A stretch of DNA of 64,000 nt from contig NZ_LZIL01000051.1 of NCBI RefSeq assembly GCF_001667075.1, forward strand, positions 1 to 64,000, given 5' to 3'. Origin of the DNA: Mycobacterium sp. 852014-52450_SCH5900713 (GTDB lineage: Bacteria; Actinomycetota; Actinomycetes; Mycobacteriales; Mycobacteriaceae). The notes beneath the pieces are model-generated. The model saw only the letters and a program-made list of their open reading frames with translations, was not told where the DNA came from and made no database searches. Shown piece after piece: positions 28,324 to 37,232 of this stretch (position 1 is its first letter; every line of letters begins with the position of its first letter). A program made the position numbers and the translations under genes.

Positions 28324-29912
28324 TTCTGGCTACCTCCCCCGGCAGCGCCGCTGCCGCCCGATCCGCCCGGGTTGATGAAGGGTGCCGGCAGCTGGTTCCC
28401 CGGCCCGGGTGGGGCCGCCGGTCCCGGCGGGAACCCGGGCGCGAAGGTCGACGGCGGCGGCGTCGGTCCGGCCGGCGCCAGGTTCTCGGTGCGCGCGCCC
28501 GGCGGTGCCTGCGGCGGCAGCGGCACGGGCGTCCCCGGGACGTCCGGGGGCGGGTCGCCCGGCCGCCCGGCGATCGGGATGCCCGGGGTCGGCGGCAGAC
28601 CGTTCGGGTTCGGCGGCGAGGTCATCACGTCGACCGGAGCCGGGAAGCCCGGGCCGCCGAACGGTCCGATGCCACCACCGGCGCAAGGCAGCGGATTCCA
28701 CGGCCGCGGCAGGCCCTCGTCGCCGACGGTGACGTTGCCGCCTGGGTTGGCCGGGGTGTAGGAGCATGGCGATCCCGGCGGGACGGCCGGCCCCGGGTGC
28801 TCCGGCGTGCCCTCCAGCACCGGGGGTGCCGGAGGCGGTGCCCCGTTGGGGAACCGGGTGCCGTTGGGGTCGGGCCACCGGAATTCGGGCAGGCCGGCGC
28901 TGCGCCAGAAGTTCTCCGGGTCGATGCCGCGCTTCTTGAAGGCGGCGTCGACCCACGGCTGGATGATCTGGTACAGCGCGAGGTTGTGCAGAACCACCTT
29001 GAAGAACGGTCCCGACGCGATGGCCTCGTTCAGCGACGGCAGGAACTTGCCGACCTCGGTGAGCCCCGCGGCGACGTCGTCCTTGCGCTCCTTCAAGATG
29101 TCGCTGACCGTGCGCAGCTGTTCGAGCACGTGGTTGAGGTTCGGATTGTCGTTGATGAAGCCCTTGACCTGTTCGGAGAAGGCGGCGACGTTCGCCAACA
29201 ACGCATTGATGGCCTGGCCGCGTTCGTTGAAGGCGGCCAGCAGCGTCTTCGTGTTGACCAGCAGGCGATCGATCTGCTCGCTACGGTCGCCGAGGACGCT
29301 GGCCACCTGGTTGGCCTGGGCGAGCAGGTGCTTGACCTGCTCGTCGCGCTTGCCGATCGTGTCGGAGAACTTGGCGACGCCGTCGAGCGCCGCGCTCAGA
29401 TGCGGATAGGTCTGGTCGATGGTCTGCGACAGCACGTGCAGCGATTCCTTGACCGTGTCGATGTTCCAGCCCTGGGCCGCCTTGGTGACATCGAAGAACG
29501 CGTCGTAAATCTGGTAGGGCGTCGTGCTCTGACCAATCGGTAACGAGTCGCCGGGCCTCAGTTGCTGATTGCCTCGGGCCTCGACGTCCAGGATCTTCTT
29601 CCCGAGGATGGTGTCGGTCTTGATCGCCAGCCGGCTCTCGGTGCCGATGGTCGCGGTGCCGAGATTGAATTTGACCAGGATGTGGTCGCCCTCGATATTG
29701 AGCGCCTCGACCTTGCCGACGTCCACGCCGGCGATTCGCACTTTGTCACCGACAGCGATACCCCCGGTATCGGTGAACTGGCCGTAGTAGTGCGGTTTGG
29801 CCATCAGCATGGGCACGCTCGTGAAGCTTTGACCGACGCCGATGACGAGCAGCGTCACGATGATGCCCATCAGCCCGATGCGAACCCGGTTTTCCGGTTC
29901 AAGTGTTCTCAT
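28320..29912 (-). CDS. mce1C: Mce-family lipid transport protein Mce1C
   Basis: The product has 530 residues: an anchor helix (about 10-30), an MCE domain (about 40-115, with GGIAVGDKVRIAGVDVGKV), a helical region (about 130-315), and a very Pro/Gly-rich tail of about 170 residues that ends GGSGAAGGGSQN. The ATG at 29912 overlaps the mce1B stop (ATGA). It is slightly longer than Rv0171 because of the tail. It is a subunit of the Mce1 complex spanning the periplasm. Confidence 0.92.
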   Translation of the reverse strand: MRTLEPENRVRIGLMGIIVTLLVIGVGQSFTSVPMLMAKPHYYGQFTDTGGIAVGDKVRIAGVDVGKVEALNIEGDHILVKFNLGTATIGTESRLAIKTDTILGKKILDVEARGNQQLRPGDSLPIGQSTTPYQIYDAFFDVTKAAQGWNIDTVKESLHVLSQTIDQTYPHLSAALDGVAKFSDTIGKRDEQVKHLLAQANQVASVLGDRSEQIDRLLVNTKTLLAAFNERGQAINALLANVAAFSEQVKGFINDNPNLNHVLEQLRTVSDILKERKDDVAAGLTEVGKFLPSLNEAIASGPFFKVVLHNLALYQIIQPWVDAAFKKRGIDPENFWRSAGLPEFRWPDPNGTRFPNGAPPPAPPVLEGTPEHPGPAVPPGSPCSYTPANPGGNVTVGDEGLPRPWNPLPCAGGGIGPFGGPGFPAPVDVMTSPPNPNGLPPTPGIPIAGRPGDPPPDVPGTPVPLPPQAPPGARTENLAPAGPTPPPSTFAPGFPPGPAAPPGPGNQLPAPFINPGGSGGSGAAGGGSQN

Positions 29913-30949
29913 TGCGGCGTGCACCTACCCGTCGGCTGCTGGAAGAGCCGGACCGTACGGACCGGGCCGCCGGCCTGCAACCCGTTGATCTTGAGCGTGA
30001 TGTCGCAGGCGTAGAAGTTCACGAAGTCGCCGTAGGAGCCGATGGCGCGCCCGATCATGTTCAACGCCGTGGGCACCTTCTTCAGGAAGTCGTTCAGCTG
30101 ATCGCGTTGGTCGATGAGCGGCTGCTGGACCGCATCCAGATAGTTGAGGGTGCTGTGCAGCAGCCCGCGGTCCTCGGCGAGCAGGTCGGCGACCGTCCCG
30201 GCCGCGTTGCTGATGTGCGCGGTGCCGCCCGCCAGCTGGTCACCGTGGTCCTTCAGTCCGGTGATGAGGACCTCGAGGTTGTTGACCGTCTGGTCGAACT
30301 GCTGTCGGTGGCGAACCGTGGTGTCCAGCACGATGTTCAGGTTCTTGATGACCTCGCCGATCGCCTGGTCCCGCTCACCCAGCTGGTTGGTCAGCTGCGC
30401 GGTCTGGTCGAGGATGTCGTTGATGGTGCCGCCCTGACCCTGGAACACGGTGATCAGCGACGTCGCGATGGTGTTCACCTTCTGCGGGTCCAGCGCCCGG
30501 AACAGCGGTTTGAAACCACCGATCAGGGCGTCCAGGTCGAGCGCCGGCGAGGTCCGCGACATTGGGATGAAACCGCCTGGCGGCAGGACCTTCTCGGCGG
30601 CCTCACCCTCGCCGCGCTTGAGCTCCAGGTAGCGGTTACCGATCAGGTCGAGGTACCGGATCTGCGCCGTCGTCGACTGGTACAGCGGCACCGAGCGGTC
30701 GATGTTGAATTCCACCCGCGCGCGCTTGCCGCCGTCGACAACCTTCACGGAACTGACCTTGCCGATCTCGACGCCGGAGGCGCGGACGAACTGGCCGGCC
30801 CGCAACCCGCTGACGTTGGTGAACTCCGCCGAGTAGCCGTTCGTGCGGTCAAACCGCATCTGCCCGAATACGACGACGATCATCACAGTGAAGACCAGCA
30901 GCACGAACGAGAAGATGCTGAGCCTGACGATTGTTCCGGAGATTTTCAT
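29909..30949 (-). CDS. mce1B: Mce-family lipid transport protein Mce1B
   Basis: This is a 346-residue Mce protein with an N-terminal helix (about 7-28), MCE domain (about 35-115, YSAEFTNVSGLRAGQFV) and helical region. It lacks the long Pro-rich tail of Mce1C/D and ends soon after a C-terminal CDITLKINGLQAGG segment. The ATG at 30949 overlaps the mce1A stop. The length equals Rv0170. It is a channel subunit of the Mce1 lipid importer. Confidence 0.93.
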   Translation of the reverse strand: MKISGTIVRLSIFSFVLLVFTVMIVVVFGQMRFDRTNGYSAEFTNVSGLRAGQFVRASGVEIGKVSSVKVVDGGKRARVEFNIDRSVPLYQSTTAQIRYLDLIGNRYLELKRGEGEAAEKVLPPGGFIPMSRTSPALDLDALIGGFKPLFRALDPQKVNTIATSLITVFQGQGGTINDILDQTAQLTNQLGERDQAIGEVIKNLNIVLDTTVRHRQQFDQTVNNLEVLITGLKDHGDQLAGGTAHISNAAGTVADLLAEDRGLLHSTLNYLDAVQQPLIDQRDQLNDFLKKVPTALNMIGRAIGSYGDFVNFYACDITLKINGLQAGGPVRTVRLFQQPTGRCTPQ

Positions 30950-32247
30950 GGGTTGATCGTGTTATCCCCTACTTGGCGGCCCCAGACGTACTCGATGGCG
31001 TATGGGGATCCGGTGTCGAGGTGGTTGTACGGCGCGAGGCTGTTGCCGCTATCTATCACCAATTCGGGCGCGGGCCACAGGTCGTGGGTGATCTGCTGCC
31101 AGCAACCGGGGGCGCCCCCCGGCCCGCCGCGCGCGTTCACCCGCGGCAGGTTTTCCGGGTAGGTGTACGGGTTCGGCGCGCCGCCGACGAGCCCGGCCAG
31201 CCCGCCAACCAGGCTGGCGAGCGTGACCACCGCCGAGACCGGGTTGGCCAGCAACCCGAGCCCCGACAGCGCCTCGGTGTGGGCGTTCAGCGAGTAGCCG
31301 TTGCCGCCCAGGAACGAGGACGCCTTGGGCTCGATGTCGTGGTAGTTGCGCAGCGTGCAGAACAGCTCCGGACTGTAGGTGTCCAGCAGCTGGGCCGTGG
31401 GCACCAGGTCCTGGGCGCCGCGCGCCAGGTACGGGCCGCCCCTGTTGAAGATGTCGGCGCCGGTGTTGCCGAACCCGGCCGCCGACAACAGCGCCTGGTC
31501 CAGATCCTTCTGCTGCGCGTTGATGGTCCGCGACGTGATGACCGCGTTGTTCAGGAAGTCCAACAGGTCCGGCGCCGCGTTGGCGTAGGTGTCGCCCAGC
31601 CCGGCGAGCTGCTGAATGTCATGACGCGCCTGCGGCAGCTGCGGATTGACGTCATCGAGGATCGCGTTGGCGTTGACCACCGACTGGCCGAACTTGTCGC
31701 CCAGCCCGGTCAGCGCCTGGGCGGCCGCGCTCAGCGTGAGGTTCAGCTTGACCGGATCCACCTTCTCCGCGATCGAGGTGACGGTCTGGAACAGGGTGTT
31801 GATCTCGGTGGTCACCGAGCGCGCGTCGATCACCGTGTGCTGGTTGAGCTTCTGCGGCGACGGGTTTTGCGGCGTTGTCAACGAGACGTACTTGCCGCCG
31901 AACACCGTGGTCGCCTTAATGTCGGCGTTCACGTTGGCCGGAATCAGCGACAGGTATCGGGGGTAGACCTCCAGCGTGAACTTGGCGGCCGGCTTGCCGT
32001 CACGCACCGTCTCCGCGATGTTGCCCACCCGGCCGATCTCGACCCCGTTGTAGGTGACCTTCGAGCCCGGATCCATCACCAGCCCGGCCCGCGACGCCAG
32101 CATCGTCAACTTCGTCTTCGGCGTGAAGTCCCCCCGGAACTGCCCGTAGACCAGGGCCCCGGCCACCAAGGCGATGATCAACGACGCGATGCCGGCCAGC
32201 TTGTACGGCGGCTTCCGTTGGGCGTTGACCTTCACTGGTGATGTCAT
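30946..32247 (-). CDS. mce1A: Mce-family lipid transport protein Mce1A
   Basis: The product has 433 residues: an anchor helix (about 17-34), an MCE domain (about 45-130), a helical region (about 145-290), and a conserved C-terminal block PNPYTYPENLPRVNARG ending WGRQVGDNTINP. It is the first of six channel subunits; M. tuberculosis Mce1A is also known for promoting uptake into mammalian cells. Here it is about 20 residues shorter in a hydrophobic loop near 330. It has an RGD tripeptide (residues 38-40) right after the membrane helix, where I recall RGE in M. tuberculosis. Confidence 0.93.
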   Translation of the reverse strand: MTSPVKVNAQRKPPYKLAGIASLIIALVAGALVYGQFRGDFTPKTKLTMLASRAGLVMDPGSKVTYNGVEIGRVGNIAETVRDGKPAAKFTLEVYPRYLSLIPANVNADIKATTVFGGKYVSLTTPQNPSPQKLNQHTVIDARSVTTEINTLFQTVTSIAEKVDPVKLNLTLSAAAQALTGLGDKFGQSVVNANAILDDVNPQLPQARHDIQQLAGLGDTYANAAPDLLDFLNNAVITSRTINAQQKDLDQALLSAAGFGNTGADIFNRGGPYLARGAQDLVPTAQLLDTYSPELFCTLRNYHDIEPKASSFLGGNGYSLNAHTEALSGLGLLANPVSAVVTLASLVGGLAGLVGGAPNPYTYPENLPRVNARGGPGGAPGCWQQITHDLWPAPELVIDSGNSLAPYNHLDTGSPYAIEYVWGRQVGDNTINP

Positions 32248-32252
32248 GGCGG

Positions 32253-33122
32253 CTACACCGTGAGTGCGAAGTTGGGGTTGACACCATAGAGCGCCAACGC
32301 TGCTGCCAGAACGACGACCTGCACCGATACCAGCGAGAAACGCATCGATCGGCCGACGGCCTCCCCGACGCCGACGGGTCCACCGCCGGCGTTGTATCCG
32401 TAGAAGCAGTGGGTGATCATCACGACCGCCGTGATGATGATGGCCTCGAGGAATGACCAGAACACGTCGTCGGGACGCAGGAATGTCCGGAAGTAGTGCT
32501 CGTAGGTGCCGTTCGACTGACCGTACAGCACCGTCGTGGTGATCTGCGGGGACAGGAACGACATGATCATGGCCAGCGCATAGAGCGGGATGATGACGAC
32601 CAGACCGGCCATGATCCGGGTGGTCGCCAGGAACGAGATCGACTTGATGCCCATGACTTCCAGGGCGTCGATTTCTTCGCTGATGCGCATGGCGCCCAAC
32701 TCGGCGGTCGCACCCGCGCCGACGGTGGCCGCCATCGCGATGCCGGTGACGACCGGGGCGGCGATGCGCACGTTGATCAGTGCGGCGAAGAAGCCGGTGA
32801 ATGCCTCGACCCCGATGTTGCCCAGCGAGGCGAAGCCCTGAATCGCGACCAGGGAGCTACCGGAGAGGGTCACGAAGCCGACGATCGCGACGGTGCCGCC
32901 GATGACGGCCATGGCGCCGGTGCCCATGCCGATCTGGGCGATCAGCCGCAACGTTTCCTTGCGGTAGTTGCGCAGTGCGTGCGGGATGTGCGCGATGGCC
33001 TCCGCACCGAACCAGGCCATCTGGCCGATGTCGTCCAGGCCGCGGGCCGCGGCACCGCCGTAGCGGTTGAGGTTTTCGGCTGCCCGGGGGAAGCGGGCGC
33101 GCAATACGGCAGAGGTTGACAT
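32253..33122 (-). CDS. yrbE1B: Mce1 permease subunit YrbE1B (MlaE-like)
   Basis: This is a 289-residue MlaE/YrbE-family integral membrane protein with about five or six helices. The family's coupling segment EEIDALEVMGI (about 148-158), which contacts the ATPase, is present. With YrbE1A it forms the inner-membrane permease of the Mce1 lipid importer; the ATPase (MceG) is encoded elsewhere and is not in this window. It starts 1 nt after the yrbE1A stop, and its length equals Rv0168. Confidence 0.94.
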   Translation of the reverse strand: MSTSAVLRARFPRAAENLNRYGGAAARGLDDIGQMAWFGAEAIAHIPHALRNYRKETLRLIAQIGMGTGAMAVIGGTVAIVGFVTLSGSSLVAIQGFASLGNIGVEAFTGFFAALINVRIAAPVVTGIAMAATVGAGATAELGAMRISEEIDALEVMGIKSISFLATTRIMAGLVVIIPLYALAMIMSFLSPQITTTVLYGQSNGTYEHYFRTFLRPDDVFWSFLEAIIITAVVMITHCFYGYNAGGGPVGVGEAVGRSMRFSLVSVQVVVLAAALALYGVNPNFALTV

Positions 33123-33123
33123 C

Positions 33124-33939
33124 TCAGTGGCCCGTCCCGAATCGCACGCCGATGGTCGTCAGCACCACGTTGACCGCGTACAGGGCGACGACGCAGAGCA
33201 CGACGGTCTCGTTCACCGCGGTGCCCAGGCCCTTGGAGCCGCCCCGCACGGTCAACCCGCGGTAGCAGCCGACCAGTCCGGCGATGAGGCCGAACATGGC
33301 GGCCTTGACGGTCGCGATGACCACCTCGGGCAGGCCGGTGATCGTGGTGAGGGTGGCGAGGTAGGCGCCCCCGGAGACGTTTTGCAGGTAGACACCGAAC
33401 AGGTAGCCGCCGACCAGGCCGACAGTGATCACCAGGCCGTTGAGCAGAGTGGCGACCAGCGTCGCGGCGATCACGCGGGGAACCACCAGGCGGTGGATGG
33501 GGTCGATGCCGAGCACCTCCATCGCGTCGATCTCCTCGCGGATGGTGCGGGCACCGAGGTCCGCGCAGATCGCCGTCGAGCCGGCGCCGGCCACCACCAG
33601 CACCGTGGTGAGCGGCCCGAGCTGGGTGACGGCACCGATCGCCGCACCGGCACCGGACAGGTCGGCGGCTCCGAACTGGGCCAGCAGCACGTTGAGCGTG
33701 AAGATCAGCAGCACGGTCAGCGGGATCGACACCATGATGGTCGGCAGGAACGCGACTCGCATGATGAACCAGCACTGCAGGACGAACTCGCGCCACTGGA
33801 AGGGCCAGCGGAACAGTGCCCGTCCGGTGAGGACGCACATCCGGAAGAACCCCCCGATGAGCGTCAACGGTGTCTGCAGTTGGTCGCGTACGTAGCCGAC
33901 CAGGTAGGGGCCCTGTCGACTCGTCGACGTTGAAGTCAC
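33124..33939 (-). CDS. yrbE1A: Mce1 permease subunit YrbE1A (MlaE-like)
   Basis: The product is 271 residues with the MlaE-type permease fold. The coupling helix motif REEIDAMEVLGIDP (about 133-146) would contact the MceG ATPase. GTG at 33939 has a strong GGAGGGGG upstream. It pairs with YrbE1B in the membrane part of the Mce1 fatty-acid/mycolate importer. A 248-bp gap carrying a double stem-loop repeat separates it from fadD5, so a second promoter within the locus is possible. Confidence 0.94.
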   Translation of the reverse strand: MTSTSTSRQGPYLVGYVRDQLQTPLTLIGGFFRMCVLTGRALFRWPFQWREFVLQCWFIMRVAFLPTIMVSIPLTVLLIFTLNVLLAQFGAADLSGAGAAIGAVTQLGPLTTVLVVAGAGSTAICADLGARTIREEIDAMEVLGIDPIHRLVVPRVIAATLVATLLNGLVITVGLVGGYLFGVYLQNVSGGAYLATLTTITGLPEVVIATVKAAMFGLIAGLVGCYRGLTVRGGSKGLGTAVNETVVLCVVALYAVNVVLTTIGVRFGTGH

Positions 33940-34008
33940 CGCTGCCCCCTCCAGCCGATACCGCGAGCCTCAGGGCGCCGCGGCGGATCGTGTAACACGA
34001 TTCGCCCC

Positions 34009-34040
34009 CTCGCCGCTATGCGGCCGGGGGTGCCCCCACC
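34009..34040. repeat. 32-nt double stem-loop repeat, copy 2, between fadD5 and yrbE1A
   Basis: The hairpins are GCCGC-TAT-GCGGC (34012-34024) and GGGGG-TG-CCCCC (34026-34037). The unit is 28/32 identical to 11443-11474, with all changes in the loops. It lies in the fadD5-yrbE1A gap (33940-34187), where mce1 could be subject to attenuation or mRNA processing. Its function is unknown. Confidence 0.62.
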
Positions 34041-34187
34041 TTGCCGCGACCCAACGTGTGTGACCATGGGCTCCCTACTGGCAAGTAGTAACGGAGACCA
34101 CAGGAATGTACCCGATGGCCATGCACGTGTGAACTGCATCTGCACAATTAACCCTTCGTCAACAGCGGGCAAACGTTACAGTTTCCG

Positions 34188-35828
34188 TCAGCTTTCCTCT
34201 CTGGCAGTGAAACCTTCTGTGGTAGAGCGATTTTCGTCGATATTTGCGGTGCCGTAACGGATCCGCAGCTCAGTCTTGAGCACCTTGCCGGCGGGGTTGC
34301 GCGGCAGCGCGTCCACAATCTCGAGCGCCTTGGGATGCTTGTACCGCGCGAGCCGCTCGGCCAGGAATTCGGCCAACTCGTCGAGCAGCAGCTGCTCGCC
34401 GGCCACCGCCGCAACCGCGATCGGCACCTCGCCCCACTTGTCATGGGAACGCCCGATGACCGCCACTTCGACGATGCTGGGGTGGCTGGCCAGCACGTTC
34501 TCCACCTCGGCGCAGTAGATGTTCTCGCCGCCGGAGATGATCATGTCCTTCTTGCGGTCCACCACCCAGACGTAGCCGTCGGCGTCCATCCGGACCAGGT
34601 CGCCGGAATGGAACCAACCGCCCGCGAACGCCTCCGCGGTGGCCTCCGGGTTGTTCCAGTAGCCGCTCATCAAAGTCGGTGCGCGATAAACGATTTCACC
34701 AACCTCACCGACCGGTACGTCGTTCATGTTTTCGTCGACCACACGTGCGGCCACGGTCGGGATCACCTTGCCGACCGATCCACGTTTGCGGATCGCGTCT
34801 TCGCCCAGCAGCATGCAGGTGACCGGCGACATCTCGGTCTGGCCGAAGGCTGCCAGGATCTGGGTTCCGGGGAACGTCGCCGACATCTCGCGCAGCAGCG
34901 CGTCGGGGGCGGGCGCCGCCCCCCACGACATCACCCGCAGCCTCAGGTCGCGGGGCCGCGCTCGCTGCTCGGCGCAGACCGCCTGCCACTGGGCGGGCAC
35001 CAGGAAGAGGCCGGTGACCTTCTCCTCGGCCAACACGTCGAGCAATTGCCCCGGCTCGAAGGCGCCGAGCGGGTAGATCACCGTGGGGGTGCCGAGCAGC
35101 ATCCCGGTCAGCATGTTGCCGATGCCGGCGATGTGGAAGAACGGGACGCCGACGAAGCCGACGTCGCTGTTGAGGTCGGCGCCGTTGGTGTAGAGGCCCG
35201 TCATGGTCTGGCCGGTCAGGTTGGTGTGGGTCAGCACGGCGCCCTTCGGGCGGCCGGTGGTGCCCGAGGTGTACATGATCAACGCCGGCGAATCGTTCGG
35301 GATGTCGGGCATGTTCGCGGGCCCGCCGGGCTCGTTGATCAGGTCTTCATAGCCGAGCACGTTGTCGTCGCCCGCGCCACCGGCCACGACGATAGTGTCC
35401 AGCAGGGGCTCGACCTCGCGAACCCCGGTGGCGACCGGGGCGAGCACCGATTCGGTGATCATCACGCGGGCTTCGCAATCCTGCACCAGGAACGCGATCT
35501 CGGCGGCGGTGAGCCGGAAGTTCAGCGGAACGGCAATCCCGCCGAGCATGTTGACAGCCAGCACCGACTCGACGAATTCGGTCCGATTGAGCATCAACAC
35601 CATGACCCGATCGCCGAAGCCGACTCCCCGACGGCTCAACGCATCGGCCAGCGCCCCGACGCGGCTCCGCAGTTCGCCCCACGTCACGGTCTTGACAAGA
35701 AACCGCAGCGCCGTCGCGCCCGGCTGCATCAGGGCATGCCGTTCGAGCTGATTCACCCAGTTCTGCCGCCGGGCCAGATACGGCTGCTCGGTTCCCTGCG
35801 CCAGATGGCTCGCTAATTGCGCGGTCAA
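34188..35828 (-). CDS. fadD5: Long-chain fatty-acyl-CoA/AMP ligase FadD5
   Basis: This is an acyl-adenylate-forming ligase that activates fatty acids to CoA thioesters; in M. tuberculosis FadD5 is co-transcribed with mce1 and helps reuse mycolic acids. Visible motifs are P-loop-like MYTSGTTGRPKGA, the A5 region GQTEMSP, the HSGDLVRMDADGYVWVVDRKKD hinge region (landmark only), and a catalytic Lys in PRNPAGKVLK. I prefer the TTG at 35828 (LTAQLASHL), matching the known N-terminus and preceded by GAGGGAAGG; in-frame GTGs lie at 35846 and 35903. The product is 546 residues. Confidence 0.92.
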   Translation of the reverse strand: MTAQLASHLAQGTEQPYLARRQNWVNQLERHALMQPGATALRFLVKTVTWGELRSRVGALADALSRRGVGFGDRVMVLMLNRTEFVESVLAVNMLGGIAVPLNFRLTAAEIAFLVQDCEARVMITESVLAPVATGVREVEPLLDTIVVAGGAGDDNVLGYEDLINEPGGPANMPDIPNDSPALIMYTSGTTGRPKGAVLTHTNLTGQTMTGLYTNGADLNSDVGFVGVPFFHIAGIGNMLTGMLLGTPTVIYPLGAFEPGQLLDVLAEEKVTGLFLVPAQWQAVCAEQRARPRDLRLRVMSWGAAPAPDALLREMSATFPGTQILAAFGQTEMSPVTCMLLGEDAIRKRGSVGKVIPTVAARVVDENMNDVPVGEVGEIVYRAPTLMSGYWNNPEATAEAFAGGWFHSGDLVRMDADGYVWVVDRKKDMIISGGENIYCAEVENVLASHPSIVEVAVIGRSHDKWGEVPIAVAAVAGEQLLLDELAEFLAERLARYKHPKALEIVDALPRNPAGKVLKTELRIRYGTANIDENRSTTEGFTAREES

Positions 35829-35988
35829 CCCCAACCCTTCCCTCACTCCCGCACCGCTTGCGCCAGGTTGATATTTGATAAAACATGGTGTTGTCTGGGT
35901 CACATTATGGCCTTAAAGCCCTGCTGACAAGCCCCGACAAAAGTTTCAAACCAACCTCCACGACGCCCCGAAAGCCCTGGCAGCCCCC
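35829..35988. promoter_or_regulatory. Divergent promoter region of the mce1 locus and mce1R
   Basis: A 160-bp AT-richer gap separates the divergent starts of fadD5 and mce1R. In M. tuberculosis the Mce1R repressor binds this equivalent region to control the mce1 operon. I can see AT-rich stretches (for example ATATTTGATAAAAC around 35869-35882) but could not define the operator with confidence. Confidence 0.5.
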
Positions 35989-36681
35989 GTGAACGCACCG
36001 ATATCCACGCGACTGAGGCGCCGACGGCCACTGCGCCGGGCGCAATTGTCCGACGAGGTCGCGGGCCACCTGCGGGCGGCGATCATGTCCGGGGCCTTGC
36101 GGCCGGGAACGTTCATCCGCCTCGATGAGACCGCGGCCGAGCTCGGCGTCAGCGTCACGCCGGTGCGCGAAGCCCTGCTGAAGCTGCGCGGCGAGGGCAT
36201 GGTGCAGCTCGAGCCGCACCGCGGTCACGTCGTGCTCCCGCTCACGCGCCAGGACGTCGAGGACATCTTCTGGCTGCAGGCCACCATCGCCAAGGAGCTG
36301 GCGGCCGCGGCCACCGACCACATCACCGACGCGGAGATCAACGAGCTGGAGCGCATCAATGAGGCGCTCGCCGCGGCCGTCGGCTCCAGCGATGCCGAGA
36401 CCATCGCGGGCATCGAGTTCGCGTTCCATCGGGTCTTCAATCAGGCGAGCGGGCGGATCAAGCTGGCCTGGTTCCTGCTCAACGCCGCGCGCTACATGCC
36501 GGTGCTGATGTATGCCGCCGATCAGCAGTGGGGTGCGGCCGCCGTCGAGAACCACCGCCAGCTGATCGCGGCGCTGCGCCGGCGCGATGCCGCCGCGGTG
36601 ATCGAACACACCGTGTGGCAATTCACGGACGCGGCCGCCCGGCTGAACGAGATGCGGGACCGCACGGGAATCTTCGACTGA
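35989..36681 (+). CDS. mce1R: GntR-family repressor of the mce1 operon, Mce1R
   Basis: The protein has 230 residues. An N-terminal winged helix (about 20-85, with LRPGTFIRLDETAAELGVS and TPVREALLKL) is followed by an all-helical FCD effector domain (about 95-220), giving the FadR/VanR subclass of GntR. Its metal/ligand residues appear as Asp-x-x-x-x-FH (GIEFAFHRVF) and later His residues. It starts with GTG at 35989 and is divergent from fadD5. It is equivalent to Rv0165c, which represses mce1 in response to lipid-derived signals. Confidence 0.92.
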   Translation: MNAPISTRLRRRRPLRRAQLSDEVAGHLRAAIMSGALRPGTFIRLDETAAELGVSVTPVREALLKLRGEGMVQLEPHRGHVVLPLTRQDVEDIFWLQATIAKELAAAATDHITDAEINELERINEALAAAVGSSDAETIAGIEFAFHRVFNQASGRIKLAWFLLNAARYMPVLMYAADQQWGAAAVENHRQLIAALRRRDAAAVIEHTVWQFTDAAARLNEMRDRTGIFD

Positions 36682-36697
36682 CCTGCCTCGCCCGCGC

Positions 36698-37138
36698 CTA
36701 GCCCGCGGCCAACTGCTCGGCGCGCCGCTTGAGGCTTTCGGCAAGGTGGTCCAGCACGTTGTTGAGGAGCTGCTTCACCATCGGCGCCGGGACCGGCATC
36801 GAGGTTTCGACGTCGAGGTCCACGGTCAGCAGGCTCGACGCCCCCATCGCCACGACGCTGAACAGCTGTTCCTGTTTGGTGAACAGGTCACCCTGCTGCA
36901 GCACGGTCTGGATCTGGTTTTCCCCGGGGTAGTACACGGCCTGGATGAACATGCTCTGCATGCCCTGATAGTCGGTGTCGAGCCGCAGCTGGCTGGGGCG
37001 CCCGTCGTCGTATCGCGCGAGCACCCAGAGACCCTTGATCTCCTCGTTCCACTGCGGGTAGGCCTCGAAGTCGGCGACGATCGCCATGATCAAGGCCGCG
37101 TCGGCGCTGACCTCGACGGTCTTGCTCATCACGGGCAT
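36698..37138 (-). CDS. SRPBCC/polyketide-cyclase-like protein TB18.5 (Rv0164-like)
   Basis: This is a roughly 146-residue START/SRPBCC-fold protein, a hydrophobic-ligand-binding cavity protein with unknown ligand. The opening SKTVEVSADAALIMAIVADFEAYPQWNE is the family hallmark (landmark for residues 5-32). I chose the ATG at 37138; no ribosome site is clear, and an in-frame ATG at 37201 would add 21 residues, more like the known length. It is convergent with mce1R and corresponds to Rv0164. Confidence 0.85.
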   Translation of the reverse strand: MPVMSKTVEVSADAALIMAIVADFEAYPQWNEEIKGLWVLARYDDGRPSQLRLDTDYQGMQSMFIQAVYYPGENQIQTVLQQGDLFTKQEQLFSVVAMGASSLLTVDLDVETSMPVPAPMVKQLLNNVLDHLAESLKRRAEQLAAG

Positions 37139-37232
37139 TGGCGAAGCATAGCCGGGTGGGCGACGCCCTCCGGCAGTGCGGCCGGGCCGGCGGTTTCGCA
37201 CGAAAGCCCCGGCCCCGCGGGCGATCTCAGGC

